Positions 26,923 to 36,452 of a stretch of DNA of 64,000 nucleotides are shown here, piece by piece. Below the pieces are notes generated by a model. That model was given only the letters and a program-made list of their open reading frames with translations. It searched no databases and had not been told where the DNA came from. The stretch spans positions 4,218 through 68,217 of the forward strand of contig CAZNFW010000011.1 of assembly GCA_964572725.1 (NCBI GenBank). The letters are read 5' to 3'. This stretch comes from Rosettibacter sp964572725 (GTDB taxonomy: Bacteria; Bacteroidota; Ignavibacteria; Ignavibacteriales; Melioribacteraceae). The stretch's first letter is position 1; each line of letters opens with the position of its first letter. A program made the position numbers and the translations under genes.

Positions 26923-29052
26923 TCAGAAAGCTTCACCAATTCCAATATGGAATTGAAGTAAATCCTTAAAAAATTTCTTTGTTGAAATATTTTTTTTATT
27001 CATCGGGTCATATAATTTTATACCGAAATCAATTCGAATTGGCGCGAAGTCAGAATAATATCTCAACCCAAAACCTCCAGCGACTGCAATCTCATTAAGC
27101 TTAGCATTTTTGTAATCGTTCCACGTATTTCCATAATCCAGAAATAATACTGAGCCTATTTTTCCAAACAGGCGATTTCTTGTTTCAATTGAACCTTCGA
27201 GTAAAAAGAATCCTCCTGTGGGTGCTCCTTTTTCAAGAATTGCTTCTAAATCTTCGAGGGATATTTGATTAATATTTTCTATTGGAAGCAATTCCTGCTG
27301 CGGAACTAACTGCCGAGTATTCCAACCTCGAACAGAATTGCTGCCTCCTGCATAAAACCTTTGATTTAATGGAATATTCGATTTATCACCTCTAAATGTA
27401 AAAATCTGACCAATTTTAAATTTTGCACCTAATGAATTTTCAGATAACTTATAAACAGGTAAAAAAACAGTTGTGGTTATAAGAGTTTTTATATATAAAG
27501 GTCTTGAAAATTCAGAATGAATTAATTTTGTAAAAAGGTAAGGGATAGAATTTGCTTCTTCCAACAATAAATTCAAAGAATATCCTCTTGTCGGGAAAAA
27601 AATATCGTTAGTCTTATTAGCTCCCAATAAAACTCCCAGAATAGCATTTGTACTTGATGTTGGAAGTTCTCCACCAAGAACATTATAAACCAGATTTTTT
27701 GAAAGGGAATCTGCATCTTCAGGTGTGTAATTATAACGTTGATAGTAACGCGTAAGCAGATTAATCAAGTATCTGTCCTTATAAGTATATTCTGCTCTTT
27801 CGACTGTTAAGTATGTGTTTAGAGTGTTAAAATAAGTATGAATTGGAAGTTCAAAATCGAATCCGAGTCTTGCACCATAAAGTAATGAATTGTATTCAAG
27901 TTTTCTCTTTTGAGCAGTTATGTAGGATTCAATTTTAGTATTAATTTGTTTTCCAAATAAAAATGGTTGTTCAATACTAATTCTTGCATCGCCATAACCA
28001 AAAATAGTTGAATCTGCAAAAGAAGGATGACGAATAAATTCAGAAACATTTTGAGCTGCAGCAGATGAATTTATTCTAAATTTTCTTGCATCACCAAAAA
28101 AATTCTTTTTAGTAAATCCTAATCCCAGACCAAGATTAAATGTATTATCCTCATTGTTAATAATTAATTCTGGAGATAATTCATGCAGCATTCCAATATC
28201 TGCACTAATGATTAATGGGACTGTATTTCCAGCTGTATCTGATATAATACTGTTAATTACTGATGATGTGAATAAATCTGTTCGGTATAATCTAATTTGT
28301 CCACGTTGAATATCATAATTACTGTAATATTGACCGGGTTTTATTCCGACTATTTCTTTCAGCAAATTATCATCAACAAAATCTTTGCCGCTGCCTGTTT
28401 TTGAAGTATAAATTTCTCGTATAGTATATCTCTTACCTGGATTGAAATTTATTTGCACATCAACAATATTTTTCATAGTATCAACTATAATATCTGGTAT
28501 ATCACTTACGGCAAGCATATATCCATTATCACGCAGATAATTTATTACAACATTTTTATAATTTTCAACTAATTGTTCATTATAAATTTTATTTGTATCT
28601 ATCCTGGTACTGTTCAATATATTTTCCTGAAATTCTTTTGGGATTGAGTTTAGTCCATTTAATTTTAGAGAATGAAATTTAGCAGGTTCTCCTTCATCAA
28701 TTGTAAAAATTAAAACTGCTGATTTTTTATCATCTGAAATTATATAGCTGGATTTAATCTTAGTTTTAAAAAATCCATTAGATAAATAAAATTGCTTCAA
28801 AGCAGTTACATCTGATTGTACAAGCAGTGAATCAAAATATGAGGGTGCATCACCAAGACTTGTGAATTTATGTAGAAATTGTGAAATCCAGCTGGGAGAT
28901 TCTTTTGATATTATTACTTCCGATAATTCTGACTTCGAGAATGAACGGTTTCCAATAAATTCGATTTTCTTTAGTTCCAGTTCTTTCCCGTTTTGAGCAA
29001 AAATGCTTACTGCAAAAAACAGAAAAAATATTTTCGTTAATTTACTTTTCAA
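26923..29052 (-). CDS. Omp85-family outer membrane protein (BamA/TamA-like)
   Basis: A protein of about 709 residues with a signal peptide, two or three POTRA-like domains in the first half (LELKKIEFIGNRSFSKSELS; AKFHSLKLNGLNSIPKEF; RYTIREIYTSKTGSG) and a C-terminal 16-strand barrel of the bacterial surface antigen type, with the substrate-lid motif near RFYAGGSNSVRGW. Omp85 proteins insert or translocate outer membrane proteins. Fewer POTRA domains than BamA suggest a TamA-like or accessory role. The start is uncertain: no ATG exists. TTG 29052 gives a compact signal peptide (KSKLTKIFFLFFAVSIFAQ) and lies 10 bases past the preceding stop; TTG 29091 would overlap it. Confidence 0.85.
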   Translation of the reverse strand: MKSKLTKIFFLFFAVSIFAQNGKELELKKIEFIGNRSFSKSELSEVIISKESPSWISQFLHKFTSLGDAPSYFDSLLVQSDVTALKQFYLSNGFFKTKIKSSYIISDDKKSAVLIFTIDEGEPAKFHSLKLNGLNSIPKEFQENILNSTRIDTNKIYNEQLVENYKNVVINYLRDNGYMLAVSDIPDIIVDTMKNIVDVQINFNPGKRYTIREIYTSKTGSGKDFVDDNLLKEIVGIKPGQYYSNYDIQRGQIRLYRTDLFTSSVINSIISDTAGNTVPLIISADIGMLHELSPELIINNEDNTFNLGLGLGFTKKNFFGDARKFRINSSAAAQNVSEFIRHPSFADSTIFGYGDARISIEQPFLFGKQINTKIESYITAQKRKLEYNSLLYGARLGFDFELPIHTYFNTLNTYLTVERAEYTYKDRYLINLLTRYYQRYNYTPEDADSLSKNLVYNVLGGELPTSSTNAILGVLLGANKTNDIFFPTRGYSLNLLLEEANSIPYLFTKLIHSEFSRPLYIKTLITTTVFLPVYKLSENSLGAKFKIGQIFTFRGDKSNIPLNQRFYAGGSNSVRGWNTRQLVPQQELLPIENINQISLEDLEAILEKGAPTGGFFLLEGSIETRNRLFGKIGSVLFLDYGNTWNDYKNAKLNEIAVAGGFGLRYYSDFAPIRIDFGIKLYDPMNKKNISTKKFFKDLLQFHIGIGEAF

Positions 29053-29062
29053 GTAATTTTTT

Positions 29063-29689
29063 TCAGTAAATAATTTTAACTGTTGTTCCAACTTTTACAA
29101 CCGAATATAATTCATCAATATTTTTATTACTAACAGCAATTGAACCGTTAGTCCAATTAAAAGTAAAAGGAAGATTTCTAAAAATAAAATCATATTCTCC
29201 AATTCCATGAATACCAATATTAGACCCAAGTCGTGTATCTGAAGGAGGACAATCATTTCGACTTAATGCGTCCAATATTTTAATATATTCATTTTGATTT
29301 ATATATCCCTGCTTGTAAGCTTCCGCAGCATCTTTTTCATTCGGATAATTAATTTTTAAGAACTTGTGATATTTTGAATGAACATCAATTTCACATATTT
29401 GATATTCCCCAATAGGAGTTACAAAATCATCAGCAGAAGTTTTTACAATGCTATTATTTTTCCCGAATACAGCTTTATATGTTTTAATAAGAATTTTATC
29501 CGAGTAGAGTTCCAGTTTATAATTTCTTCTGTCAATCTTTATCCATGTATTTTCAAACTTATTAATTCCTTTTTTTCTCATTGCTTCTATTAAATCAATT
29601 TCTCTCGAATTAAGAAGAATACCATAACATAATAATCCAATAAAAAATATTATTATGCTTGAACTTATGTATAGAATATTTTTAAGCAA
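29063..29689 (-). CDS. L,D-transpeptidase-like (YkuD) protein with serine in place of the catalytic cysteine
   Basis: A 208-residue membrane-anchored protein (helix at 5-25) with a YkuD fold region at about 50-208. The order of motifs is that of the group in which the active site reads TxGCIAV: TPIGEYQI at 91-98, the histidine in IHGIG (H161), then WTNGSIAVSN. The position of the catalytic cysteine is Ser183 (codon TCA, checked directly on the reverse strand), and the adjacent residue is Asn where Asp or His is usual. It may therefore be inactive, a substrate binder, or use serine. The start codon is TTG 29689 and is not certain. It is upstream of the Omp85 gene. Confidence 0.78.
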   Translation of the reverse strand: MLKNILYISSSIIIFFIGLLCYGILLNSREIDLIEAMRKKGINKFENTWIKIDRRNYKLELYSDKILIKTYKAVFGKNNSIVKTSADDFVTPIGEYQICEIDVHSKYHKFLKINYPNEKDAAEAYKQGYINQNEYIKILDALSRNDCPPSDTRLGSNIGIHGIGEYDFIFRNLPFTFNWTNGSIAVSNKNIDELYSVVKVGTTVKIIY

Positions 29690-29761
29690 TTTTAATAAAG
29701 ATTTTATTGAGTGCTGATAATTACTAATCTTTATACAAAAGTATTATAATTAAATAATAAA

Positions 29762-29793
29762 TTAAGAGCGAATCGAGGGTGATTCGCTCTTAA
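29762..29793 (-). terminator. Rho-independent terminator of maeB
   Basis: A perfect 13-bp stem (29762-29774 with 29781-29793) around a 6-base loop, GC-rich in the middle, followed on the minus strand by T/A-rich sequence. It starts 23 bases after the maeB stop. Confidence 0.8.
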
Positions 29794-29815
29794 AATAAAA
29801 TAGAAAACTGTACCA

Positions 29816-32068
29816 TTATTTAGCATTTTCTGCTTCAACAACTGCTATAGCAGACATATTAATAATATCTCTTACAGTATCACCTTTTTGAATTACATGA
29901 ACGGGTTTTTTCATTCCAACAAGTATTGGGCCAATTACAATTGCATCAGTTAATCTCTGCAATAATTTATAAGCAATATTTCCAGCATCGAGGTTCGGGA
30001 AAATTAAAACATTTGCACCGCCTTTTAGATTTGAAAACGGAAACTCTGTTTCTATTTTTTCGGGAACAACTGCTGTATCAGCTTGCATTTCACCATCAAT
30101 GATTAAATCAGGATATTTTTCTCTAACAATTTTAACAGCTTGAGCAACTTTTTGTGATTGAGGATAAGGAGCACTTCCAAAATTACTGAAAGAAAGCATT
30201 GCAATTTTAGGAACTATGTCGAACATCTTTACTGCTTCTGCAGTATTTATTGCAATTTCTGCAAGTTGTTCTGCTGTTGGTTCAACATTGACAGTTGTAT
30301 CTGCAAAGAAAAATATTCTTCTTTTAATTATAACTATATACATACCTGATACAATCTTAACACCATTTTTTACACCAATACATTGGAGTGCAGGTCGAAT
30401 AGTATGAGGATAATGAGAAGTTAATCCACTAAGCATAGCATCAGCATCACCGAGTTCAACCATCATTGCCCCGAAATAATTTGGAATTTTGATCATATTA
30501 TGTGCATCTCTCTGTGTAACACCTTTTCTTTGTCGTTTTTTATAAAATTCACTTGCATAAAATTCTGCTTTAGGAGATTTCTGCGGGTCAATAATTTGAA
30601 ATATTTTTTCATCGTAACCAAGGTCTTTTATTTTATCTTTAATGATTTCTTCATTCCCAAGTAAAATTGGCACACCAATATTTTCATCATAAACAGAATA
30701 AGCAGCACGAATAATTTTTTCTTCTTCACCTTCTGGATAAACAATTCTTTTTGGATTTTTACGAGCTTTATGAACCATAACACGAACAATTTCAGTAGAA
30801 AAGCCCATTCTTTCTTGAAGCTGTTCAATATAAGCATTCATATCCTCAATGGGTTTTCTTGCAACGCGTGTTTCCATAGCAGCTCTGGCTACTGCAGGTG
30901 CTACATACCATAAAACTCTTGGGTCAAATGGTTTTGGGATAATATATTCCGGACCGAAAGAGAATTCTTTTCCACCATATGCATTAATAACAACTTCTGG
31001 AACTTTCTCTTTAGCAAGTTGAGCAAGTGCCATTGTAGCTGCCATTTTCATTTCTTGATTAATTTTTCTTGCTCTTACATCTAATGCACCCCTAAAAATA
31101 AATGGAAATCCAAGTACATTATTTACTTGATTTGGATAATCACTCCTTCCTGTTGCCATGATAATATCTTTTCTAGCATCTACAGCATCTTCATACCTTA
31201 TCTCCGGATCAGGATTTGCCATAGCAAAAACTATAGGATTCTTTGCCATTGATTTAACCATTTCTTTTGATAAAATATTTCCTATCGATAAACCAATAAA
31301 TACATCTGCACCTTTCATTGCATCTGCTAAGTCTTTATATACAATATCTTGAGCAAATTGTGCTTTATACTTATTCAAATCAGTTCTTTTATTGTTAATA
31401 TGCCCTTTTGTGTCAAACATAGAAATATTTTCCCTTCTAACACCTGCAGCCATATACATATTACAACAAGCAATAGCAGCTGCTCCAGCTCCAGAAACTA
31501 CAATCCTTAAATCAGATAATTTCTTGCCAGCAATTTCAGCAGCATTAATTAAAGCAGCACATGAAATAATTGCAGTACCATGCTGGTCATCATGAAAAAC
31601 AGGAATATTCATCGTTCTAATTAATTCTTCTTCAATTTCAAAACATTCAGGAGCTTTAATATCTTCGAGATTAATACCTCCAAAAGTTGGTTCCAAAAGC
31701 TGAACTGCTCTTATAACTTCTTTTGGGTCATGAGTATTAAGTTCAATATCAAAAACATCAATGTCAGCAAATCTTTTAAATAAAACACCTTTGCCTTCCA
31801 TAACTGGTTTGCCAGCATGAGGACCAATATCACCTAATCCAAGAACAGCGGTGCCATTTGATACAACAGCAACTAAATTTCCTTTCGCAGTGTACTTGTA
31901 AACATCTTCTTCATTCTTTTCAATTTCTCTGCACGGTTCTGCAACCCCTGGTGTGTAAGCTAAGGATAACTCGCGTGCAGTATAACACGGTTTGGTCGGT
32001 ATTACTTCAATTTTTCCTTTACGACCTTCGCTATGATACCTTAGTGCTTCTTCTTTACTGATTGACAT
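29816..32068 (-). CDS. maeB: NADP-dependent malic enzyme with phosphotransacetylase-like domain
   Basis: A 750-residue two-domain MaeB. The N-terminal half (about 1-420) is the malic enzyme that decarboxylates malate to pyruvate: Y-T-PGVAEPC, the metal-binding DIEL/DDQHGT segments and the NAD(P) motif VSGAGAAAIA. The C-terminal half (about 430-750) resembles phosphate acetyltransferase (RIVYPEGEEEKIIRAA) and in known MaeB proteins is regulatory, sensing acetyl-CoA, without transferase activity. It is transcribed alone, with its own terminator and an AAGGAAG site, and is divergent from add. Confidence 0.95.
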   Translation of the reverse strand: MSISKEEALRYHSEGRKGKIEVIPTKPCYTARELSLAYTPGVAEPCREIEKNEEDVYKYTAKGNLVAVVSNGTAVLGLGDIGPHAGKPVMEGKGVLFKRFADIDVFDIELNTHDPKEVIRAVQLLEPTFGGINLEDIKAPECFEIEEELIRTMNIPVFHDDQHGTAIISCAALINAAEIAGKKLSDLRIVVSGAGAAAIACCNMYMAAGVRRENISMFDTKGHINNKRTDLNKYKAQFAQDIVYKDLADAMKGADVFIGLSIGNILSKEMVKSMAKNPIVFAMANPDPEIRYEDAVDARKDIIMATGRSDYPNQVNNVLGFPFIFRGALDVRARKINQEMKMAATMALAQLAKEKVPEVVINAYGGKEFSFGPEYIIPKPFDPRVLWYVAPAVARAAMETRVARKPIEDMNAYIEQLQERMGFSTEIVRVMVHKARKNPKRIVYPEGEEEKIIRAAYSVYDENIGVPILLGNEEIIKDKIKDLGYDEKIFQIIDPQKSPKAEFYASEFYKKRQRKGVTQRDAHNMIKIPNYFGAMMVELGDADAMLSGLTSHYPHTIRPALQCIGVKNGVKIVSGMYIVIIKRRIFFFADTTVNVEPTAEQLAEIAINTAEAVKMFDIVPKIAMLSFSNFGSAPYPQSQKVAQAVKIVREKYPDLIIDGEMQADTAVVPEKIETEFPFSNLKGGANVLIFPNLDAGNIAYKLLQRLTDAIVIGPILVGMKKPVHVIQKGDTVRDIINMSAIAVVEAENAK

Positions 32069-32295
32069 TTTAAAAACTTCCTTAAATTAATTTGTAAATT
32101 ATAATTTATGTTCCTTTGGTTCTAAAATATGTATTAACTTTCAAATAAAAAAAGATTTTTATATCTAAAAGAATTAATGATTTCATAATTAACCTTTTTT
32201 GAAATTTTATTAACAATGAAAAAAATTACCCGTGAACTAAAATTTAATTTATATTTCTGAATTTTAATAAAATTGATTTTAGAACATCAAAAGAA

Positions 32296-32303
32296 TATTT
32301 TTG
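32296..32303 (+). promoter_or_regulatory. Candidate -7 element (TAnnTTTG) upstream of add
   Basis: TATTTTTG matches the Bacteroidetes -7 consensus exactly, 20 bases upstream of the add ATG. The expected TTTG upstream element is only partly matched (ATTG about 20 bases upstream), so the call is tentative. Confidence 0.3.
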
Positions 32304-32322
32304 AACTCAAAAGGAAATAAAA

Positions 32323-33411
32323 ATGAAAATTGAAGAGATAATTCGAAGTGTTCCCAAAGTATTGCTTCATGACCATTTAGACGGTGGTCTTCGTCCTCAA
32401 ACTGTAATTGAGTTAGCTAAGGATATCAAGTACAATAAATTACCTACAACCGACCCTGAGGAATTACGTGAATGGTTTCATCGAGGTGCAAATAAAGGAA
32501 ATCTTGTTGAATATCTTCAAGGTTTTGAACACACATGTGCTGTTATGCAAACAAAAGAAGCACTTTTTCGTGTTGCCTATGAAATGATGGAAGATATGAA
32601 AAATGATGGTGTAGTTTATGTTGAAACAAGATTTGCCCCTGTATTTCATACTCAAAAAGGTTTATACTATGAAGATATTCTTAATGCAGTACTCGAAGGT
32701 TTGGAAAAAGGCAAACAAGATTTTGGAGTTGGCTATGGATTAATCTTATGCGGCATGAGAAATATGAAAAATACTTTAGAGATTGCCGAGCTTGCAGTAA
32801 ATTTCAGGAAACATGGAGTTGTTGGTTTTGACCTTGCAGGCGAAGAAGGCGGCTATCCTCCTAAAAAACATCTCGAAGCTTTTCAATACATTAAACAAAA
32901 AAATTTCAATATTACAATTCATGCCGGAGAAGCTTTTGGAAAAGAATCAATTTGGCAGGCTATTCAGATTTGCGGAGCTCATAGAATTGGTCATGCAACA
33001 AGACTGATTGAAGACATTGTTTTTGATAAAGATGGAAATGTTGTAGCACTCGGTGAATTGGCTCAATATATACTTGATACTCGCTTGCCGCTTGAAATTA
33101 ATCTATTGAGCAATGTTCACACAGGTGCGGTTGATAAATTAGAAAATCATCCTTTTATTAAACTATACAAAGAAAAATTCAGAGTATTTTTAAATACAGA
33201 TGATAGATTAATGAGCAATACAACATTAACTAAAGAATATGTAATTGCAAGTGAATTATTTGGATTGAATTTAGATGATATCGAAAAACTTAACATCAAT
33301 GCAATGAAATCATCATTCATTCCTTACAAAGAAAGACTTAATTATATTTACAATGTCATAAAACCCGGTTTCCAAAAAATGAGAGAAAAACTTTTATCAC
33401 TAAAGGTGTAA
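32323..33411 (+). CDS. add: Adenosine deaminase
   Basis: A 362-residue zinc amidohydrolase that converts adenosine to inosine. The first metal motif is LLHDHLDGGLRP (HxH), the catalytic glutamate is in ITIHAGEAFG, the second histidine in RIGHATRL, and the last aspartates in NTDDRLMSN, where the usual NTDDP proline is replaced by arginine. AAGGAA precedes the ATG. It leads a plus-strand operon with the small unknown protein, hutU and the dehydrogenase. It could accept a related 6-aminopurine. Confidence 0.9.
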   Translation: MKIEEIIRSVPKVLLHDHLDGGLRPQTVIELAKDIKYNKLPTTDPEELREWFHRGANKGNLVEYLQGFEHTCAVMQTKEALFRVAYEMMEDMKNDGVVYVETRFAPVFHTQKGLYYEDILNAVLEGLEKGKQDFGVGYGLILCGMRNMKNTLEIAELAVNFRKHGVVGFDLAGEEGGYPPKKHLEAFQYIKQKNFNITIHAGEAFGKESIWQAIQICGAHRIGHATRLIEDIVFDKDGNVVALGELAQYILDTRLPLEINLLSNVHTGAVDKLENHPFIKLYKEKFRVFLNTDDRLMSNTTLTKEYVIASELFGLNLDDIEKLNINAMKSSFIPYKERLNYIYNVIKPGFQKMREKLLSLKV

Positions 33412-33416
33412 TAACT

Positions 33417-33755
33417 ATGGCGAAACAACTTTTCAAAAATTACACACATCATTTCGACAAGAATGAAAAAAAATTACTGGAGACTTTTTGTAAAACTTTA
33501 CTAAAACAAATGAGTGCTGATGAAAAATTTTATGGTGATATCCGCGCATTCAATTCTATACTTAATAAACTAAATGAATCATCAGGTGAAATTAGATTCA
33601 CAAAAGAAGAAAAAACAAAACTTGTTTTTAGATTAAAAGAAAATGTTGAGCATATTGAAAAACAATTAAAGAAATCGGGATTTATCAAAAGATGGCTTTT
33701 AAAATCTGTTTTTACACAATATAAAAATTTATTACAAAATCATTTTAATGAATAA
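33417..33755 (+). CDS. Small helical protein of unknown function
   Basis: A 112-residue, strongly basic, all-helical protein that I do not recognise. It has no signal peptide, cysteine cluster or known motif; two helical halves are separated by the SSGEIRFTKEEKTKL segment. It starts 5 bases after add and ends 2 bases before the hutU ATG, so it is certainly part of the operon and probably real. Its spacing suggests that it is made together with the two enzymes. Confidence 0.7.
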   Translation: MAKQLFKNYTHHFDKNEKKLLETFCKTLLKQMSADEKFYGDIRAFNSILNKLNESSGEIRFTKEEKTKLVFRLKENVEHIEKQLKKSGFIKRWLLKSVFTQYKNLLQNHFNE

Positions 33756-33757
33756 AT

Positions 33758-35377
33758 ATGCCAACAAGAATTATTAAAGCACCAAGAGGTAACAAATTAC
33801 ACTGCAAAGGATGGATTCAAGAAGCAGCAATGAGAATGCTGATGAATAATCTTGACTCAGAAGTAGCTGAAAAGCCCAATGAATTAATTGTATATGGTGG
33901 TTCAGGAAAAGCTGCAAGAAACTGGGAAGCTTATGATGCAATTATTGAATCATTAAAAAATCTTGAATCCGATGAAACATTATTAATTCAATCAGGCAAA
34001 CCAGTGGCAGTATTTAAAACATATCAGGATGCACCTCGAGTAATAATTTCAAATGCAATGCTTGTGCCTGCATGGGCAACTTGGGATGAATTTCGAAGAC
34101 TTGATGCTTTAGGTTTAACTATGTATGGTCAGATGACAGCTGGCAGTTGGATTTACATCGGTACTCAAGGAATTCTTCAAGGTACATACGAAACATTTGC
34201 AGCTTGTGCAAGAAAATATTTTAATGGTAGTCTGGAAGGAAAATTTTTATTAACATCAGGATTGGGCGGAATGGGCGGAGCTCAACCACTTGCAGCAACA
34301 ATGAACGGTGCTGCATTCCTTGGAGTTGAAGTTGACCACTCCCGCATTCAAAAAAGAATTGATACAGGTTATCTTGATGTAATGACAGAAAATTTAGATG
34401 AGGCTCTAAAATTAGTTCTTGAAGCAAAAGAAAAAAAACAACCGCTTTCCGTTGGTTTAGTAGGAAATGCTGGAGAAATATTGCCTAAAATTTTAGAGAA
34501 AAATATTACTCCAGATATTGTCACAGACCAGACTTCTGCTCACGACACCTTAAATGGATATGTCCCAATGGGAATGAGTTTTGAAGAAGCTGTTGACCTT
34601 AGAAAAACAAATCCAAAAAAATATATTGAACTTGCCAAGAAAACCATAGTTGAACATGTAAAAGCAATTCTTGAATTTCAAGCACGAGGAGCAGTTGCTT
34701 TTGACTATGGAAATAATATTCGTGGTGAAGCAAAAGAAAACGGTGTTGAAAATGCTTTTGATATTCCTGGATTTGTTCCAGAATATATTCGACCACTCTT
34801 TTGTGATGGCAAAGGTCCATTTAGATGGGCTGCATTAAGTGGTGACCCAAATGATATTTATGAAACAGATAAAGCAGTTATTGAAACATTTCCAGAAAAT
34901 AAATCAGTTCACTTTCAAGGCCTTCCAGCTCGTATTTGCTGGCTTGGATATGGTGAAAGAGCTAAAATGGGTAAAATCTTTAATCAATTAGTTGCAGAGG
35001 GTAAAGTAAAAGCACCAATTGTAATTGGAAGGGACCATCTTGATTGTGGTTCAGTAGCTTCGCCAAATCGTGAAACAGAAGGTATGTTAGATGGAAGTGA
35101 TGCAATCGCAGACTGGCCAATTTTAAATGCATTAATAAATGCAATAGGCGGTGCAAGCTGGGTTTCTGTTCATCATGGAGGCGGAGTTGGAATTGGTAAA
35201 TCAATTCATGCAGGAATGGTTATAGTTGCTGACGGAACTAAAGAAGCTGAAGCCCGACTTGAAAGAGTTCTGAATTATGACCCTGCTATGGGTATAGTTC
35301 GTCATGCAGATGCAGGTTATAAACAAGCAATTGATAATGCAAAAAAATTCAGTATCAAAATTCCAATGATAAAATAA
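33758..35377 (+). CDS. hutU: Urocanate hydratase
   Basis: A 539-residue urocanase, which hydrates urocanate to imidazolone propionate in histidine breakdown, using tightly bound NAD. The family signature FQGLPARICWLGYGERAKMG is perfect, and the NAD-binding LTSGLGGMGGAQPLAATM is intact. The protein is of normal length. None of the other histidine-catabolic genes (hutH, hutI, hutG) is in the window; instead it sits between adenosine deaminase and a hydroxyacid dehydrogenase. The ATG lies 2 bases after the preceding stop. Confidence 0.95.
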   Translation: MPTRIIKAPRGNKLHCKGWIQEAAMRMLMNNLDSEVAEKPNELIVYGGSGKAARNWEAYDAIIESLKNLESDETLLIQSGKPVAVFKTYQDAPRVIISNAMLVPAWATWDEFRRLDALGLTMYGQMTAGSWIYIGTQGILQGTYETFAACARKYFNGSLEGKFLLTSGLGGMGGAQPLAATMNGAAFLGVEVDHSRIQKRIDTGYLDVMTENLDEALKLVLEAKEKKQPLSVGLVGNAGEILPKILEKNITPDIVTDQTSAHDTLNGYVPMGMSFEEAVDLRKTNPKKYIELAKKTIVEHVKAILEFQARGAVAFDYGNNIRGEAKENGVENAFDIPGFVPEYIRPLFCDGKGPFRWAALSGDPNDIYETDKAVIETFPENKSVHFQGLPARICWLGYGERAKMGKIFNQLVAEGKVKAPIVIGRDHLDCGSVASPNRETEGMLDGSDAIADWPILNALINAIGGASWVSVHHGGGVGIGKSIHAGMVIVADGTKEAEARLERVLNYDPAMGIVRHADAGYKQAIDNAKKFSIKIPMIK

Positions 35378-35392
35378 AAATTAGAGGTAAAA

Positions 35393-36337
35393 ATGAAAGT
35401 ATTAATAGCTGACAAGTTTCCAGATAATTATATTAATCAATTAAAGGAAAATAATATTGATTTGATTTATAACCCCAAACTTGGAGAAAAAGAATTACCA
35501 GAAGCTGCTAAAGATGTTGATTGCATAGTTGTAAGGTCAACAATTGTAAATTCAGAGACAATTGAAAAAGGAGAAAACTTAAAACTAATTATTCGTGCTG
35601 GAGCAGGAGTAAATAATATCGATATTCAAGCTGCGAACAAAAAAGGAATTGCAGTATCAAATTGTCCGGGTAAAAATGCAATCGCAGTTGCCGAACTTAC
35701 AATTGGATTAATGATTTCTCTCGACAGAAGAATTCCACACAATGTTCTTGATTTTAAGCAAGGCAAATGGAACAAAGGTGAATATTCAAATGCACAGGGT
35801 TTGTTTGGCAAGACTTTAGTAATTATAGGTTTCGGAAATATTGGTAAGGAAGTAGCAAAGCGAGCATTAGCTTTTGGAATGAATATTTATGCAAAAGATA
35901 TTGTAAAGATTAATTTTGACGGAGTTAAAGAATTCTCAAATTACGAAGATGTATTACCCATTGCAGATATAATTTCAGTTCATTTACCGGCAACAAAAGA
36001 AACAAAAAATTTATTTGATGAAAAATTATTCGGGTTAATGAAAATCGGTGCAATATTTATAAATACTTCTCGAGCAGAAGTTGTTGATGAAGATGCACTA
36101 ATTAAAGCTGTAAAAGAAAAAAATTTGCGTGTTGGTCTGGATGTATTTAATGGAGAGCCTGAAGAAAAAACAGGAAATGTTGTTTCCAAATTGCAGGAAT
36201 TAGAAAATGTTTATGTAACACATCATATAGGAGCTTCGACTGAACAAGCACAAAATGCAGTAGCAGAAGAAACTGTAAGAATAATTTTCAGTTACATAAA
36301 AGACGGCACGGTTATAAATTGTGTGAATAAAAAATAA
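35393..36337 (+). CDS. D-3-phosphoglycerate dehydrogenase-like hydroxyacid dehydrogenase
   Basis: A 314-residue D-isomer-specific 2-hydroxyacid dehydrogenase. The Rossmann motif VIIGFGNIGKEVAKRA is followed by the catalytic arginine in NTSRAEVVDEDAL, a glutamate in the FNGEPEE stretch and the histidine in THHIGASTEQAQ. The sequence style (RAGAGVNNIDIQAANKKGIAVSNCPG) is that of SerA, but the C-terminal ACT regulatory domain is absent, as in the short bacterial SerA forms. Serine biosynthesis is likely; other 2-hydroxyacids are possible. It ends the operon, followed by a hairpin terminator. Confidence 0.88.
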   Translation: MKVLIADKFPDNYINQLKENNIDLIYNPKLGEKELPEAAKDVDCIVVRSTIVNSETIEKGENLKLIIRAGAGVNNIDIQAANKKGIAVSNCPGKNAIAVAELTIGLMISLDRRIPHNVLDFKQGKWNKGEYSNAQGLFGKTLVIIGFGNIGKEVAKRALAFGMNIYAKDIVKINFDGVKEFSNYEDVLPIADIISVHLPATKETKNLFDEKLFGLMKIGAIFINTSRAEVVDEDALIKAVKEKNLRVGLDVFNGEPEEKTGNVVSKLQELENVYVTHHIGASTEQAQNAVAEETVRIIFSYIKDGTVINCVNKK

Positions 36338-36393
36338 TTTTTGACTTTATCAATAGTCTGCTGTATTATACTTAATTTTAATGTAAATCATAA

Positions 36394-36436
36394 AGAAGAA
36401 TCTCATTTAATTAAAATTGAGATTCTTCTATTTATT
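36394..36436 (+). terminator. Terminator of the add-hutU operon
   Basis: AGAAGAATCTCA at 36394-36405 pairs perfectly with 36418-36429 around a 12-base AT-rich loop, and a T-rich tail follows. It lies 57 bases after the last gene of the operon. Confidence 0.75.
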
Positions 36437-36452
36437 AAACATTAATATTTAT

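Noticed and set aside
32069..32322. Possible riboswitch or tRNA in the maeB-add intergenic region
   Set aside because: The 254 bases are AT-rich without a GC-rich stem series, T-loop motif or known aptamer core; only a possible promoter element was kept.
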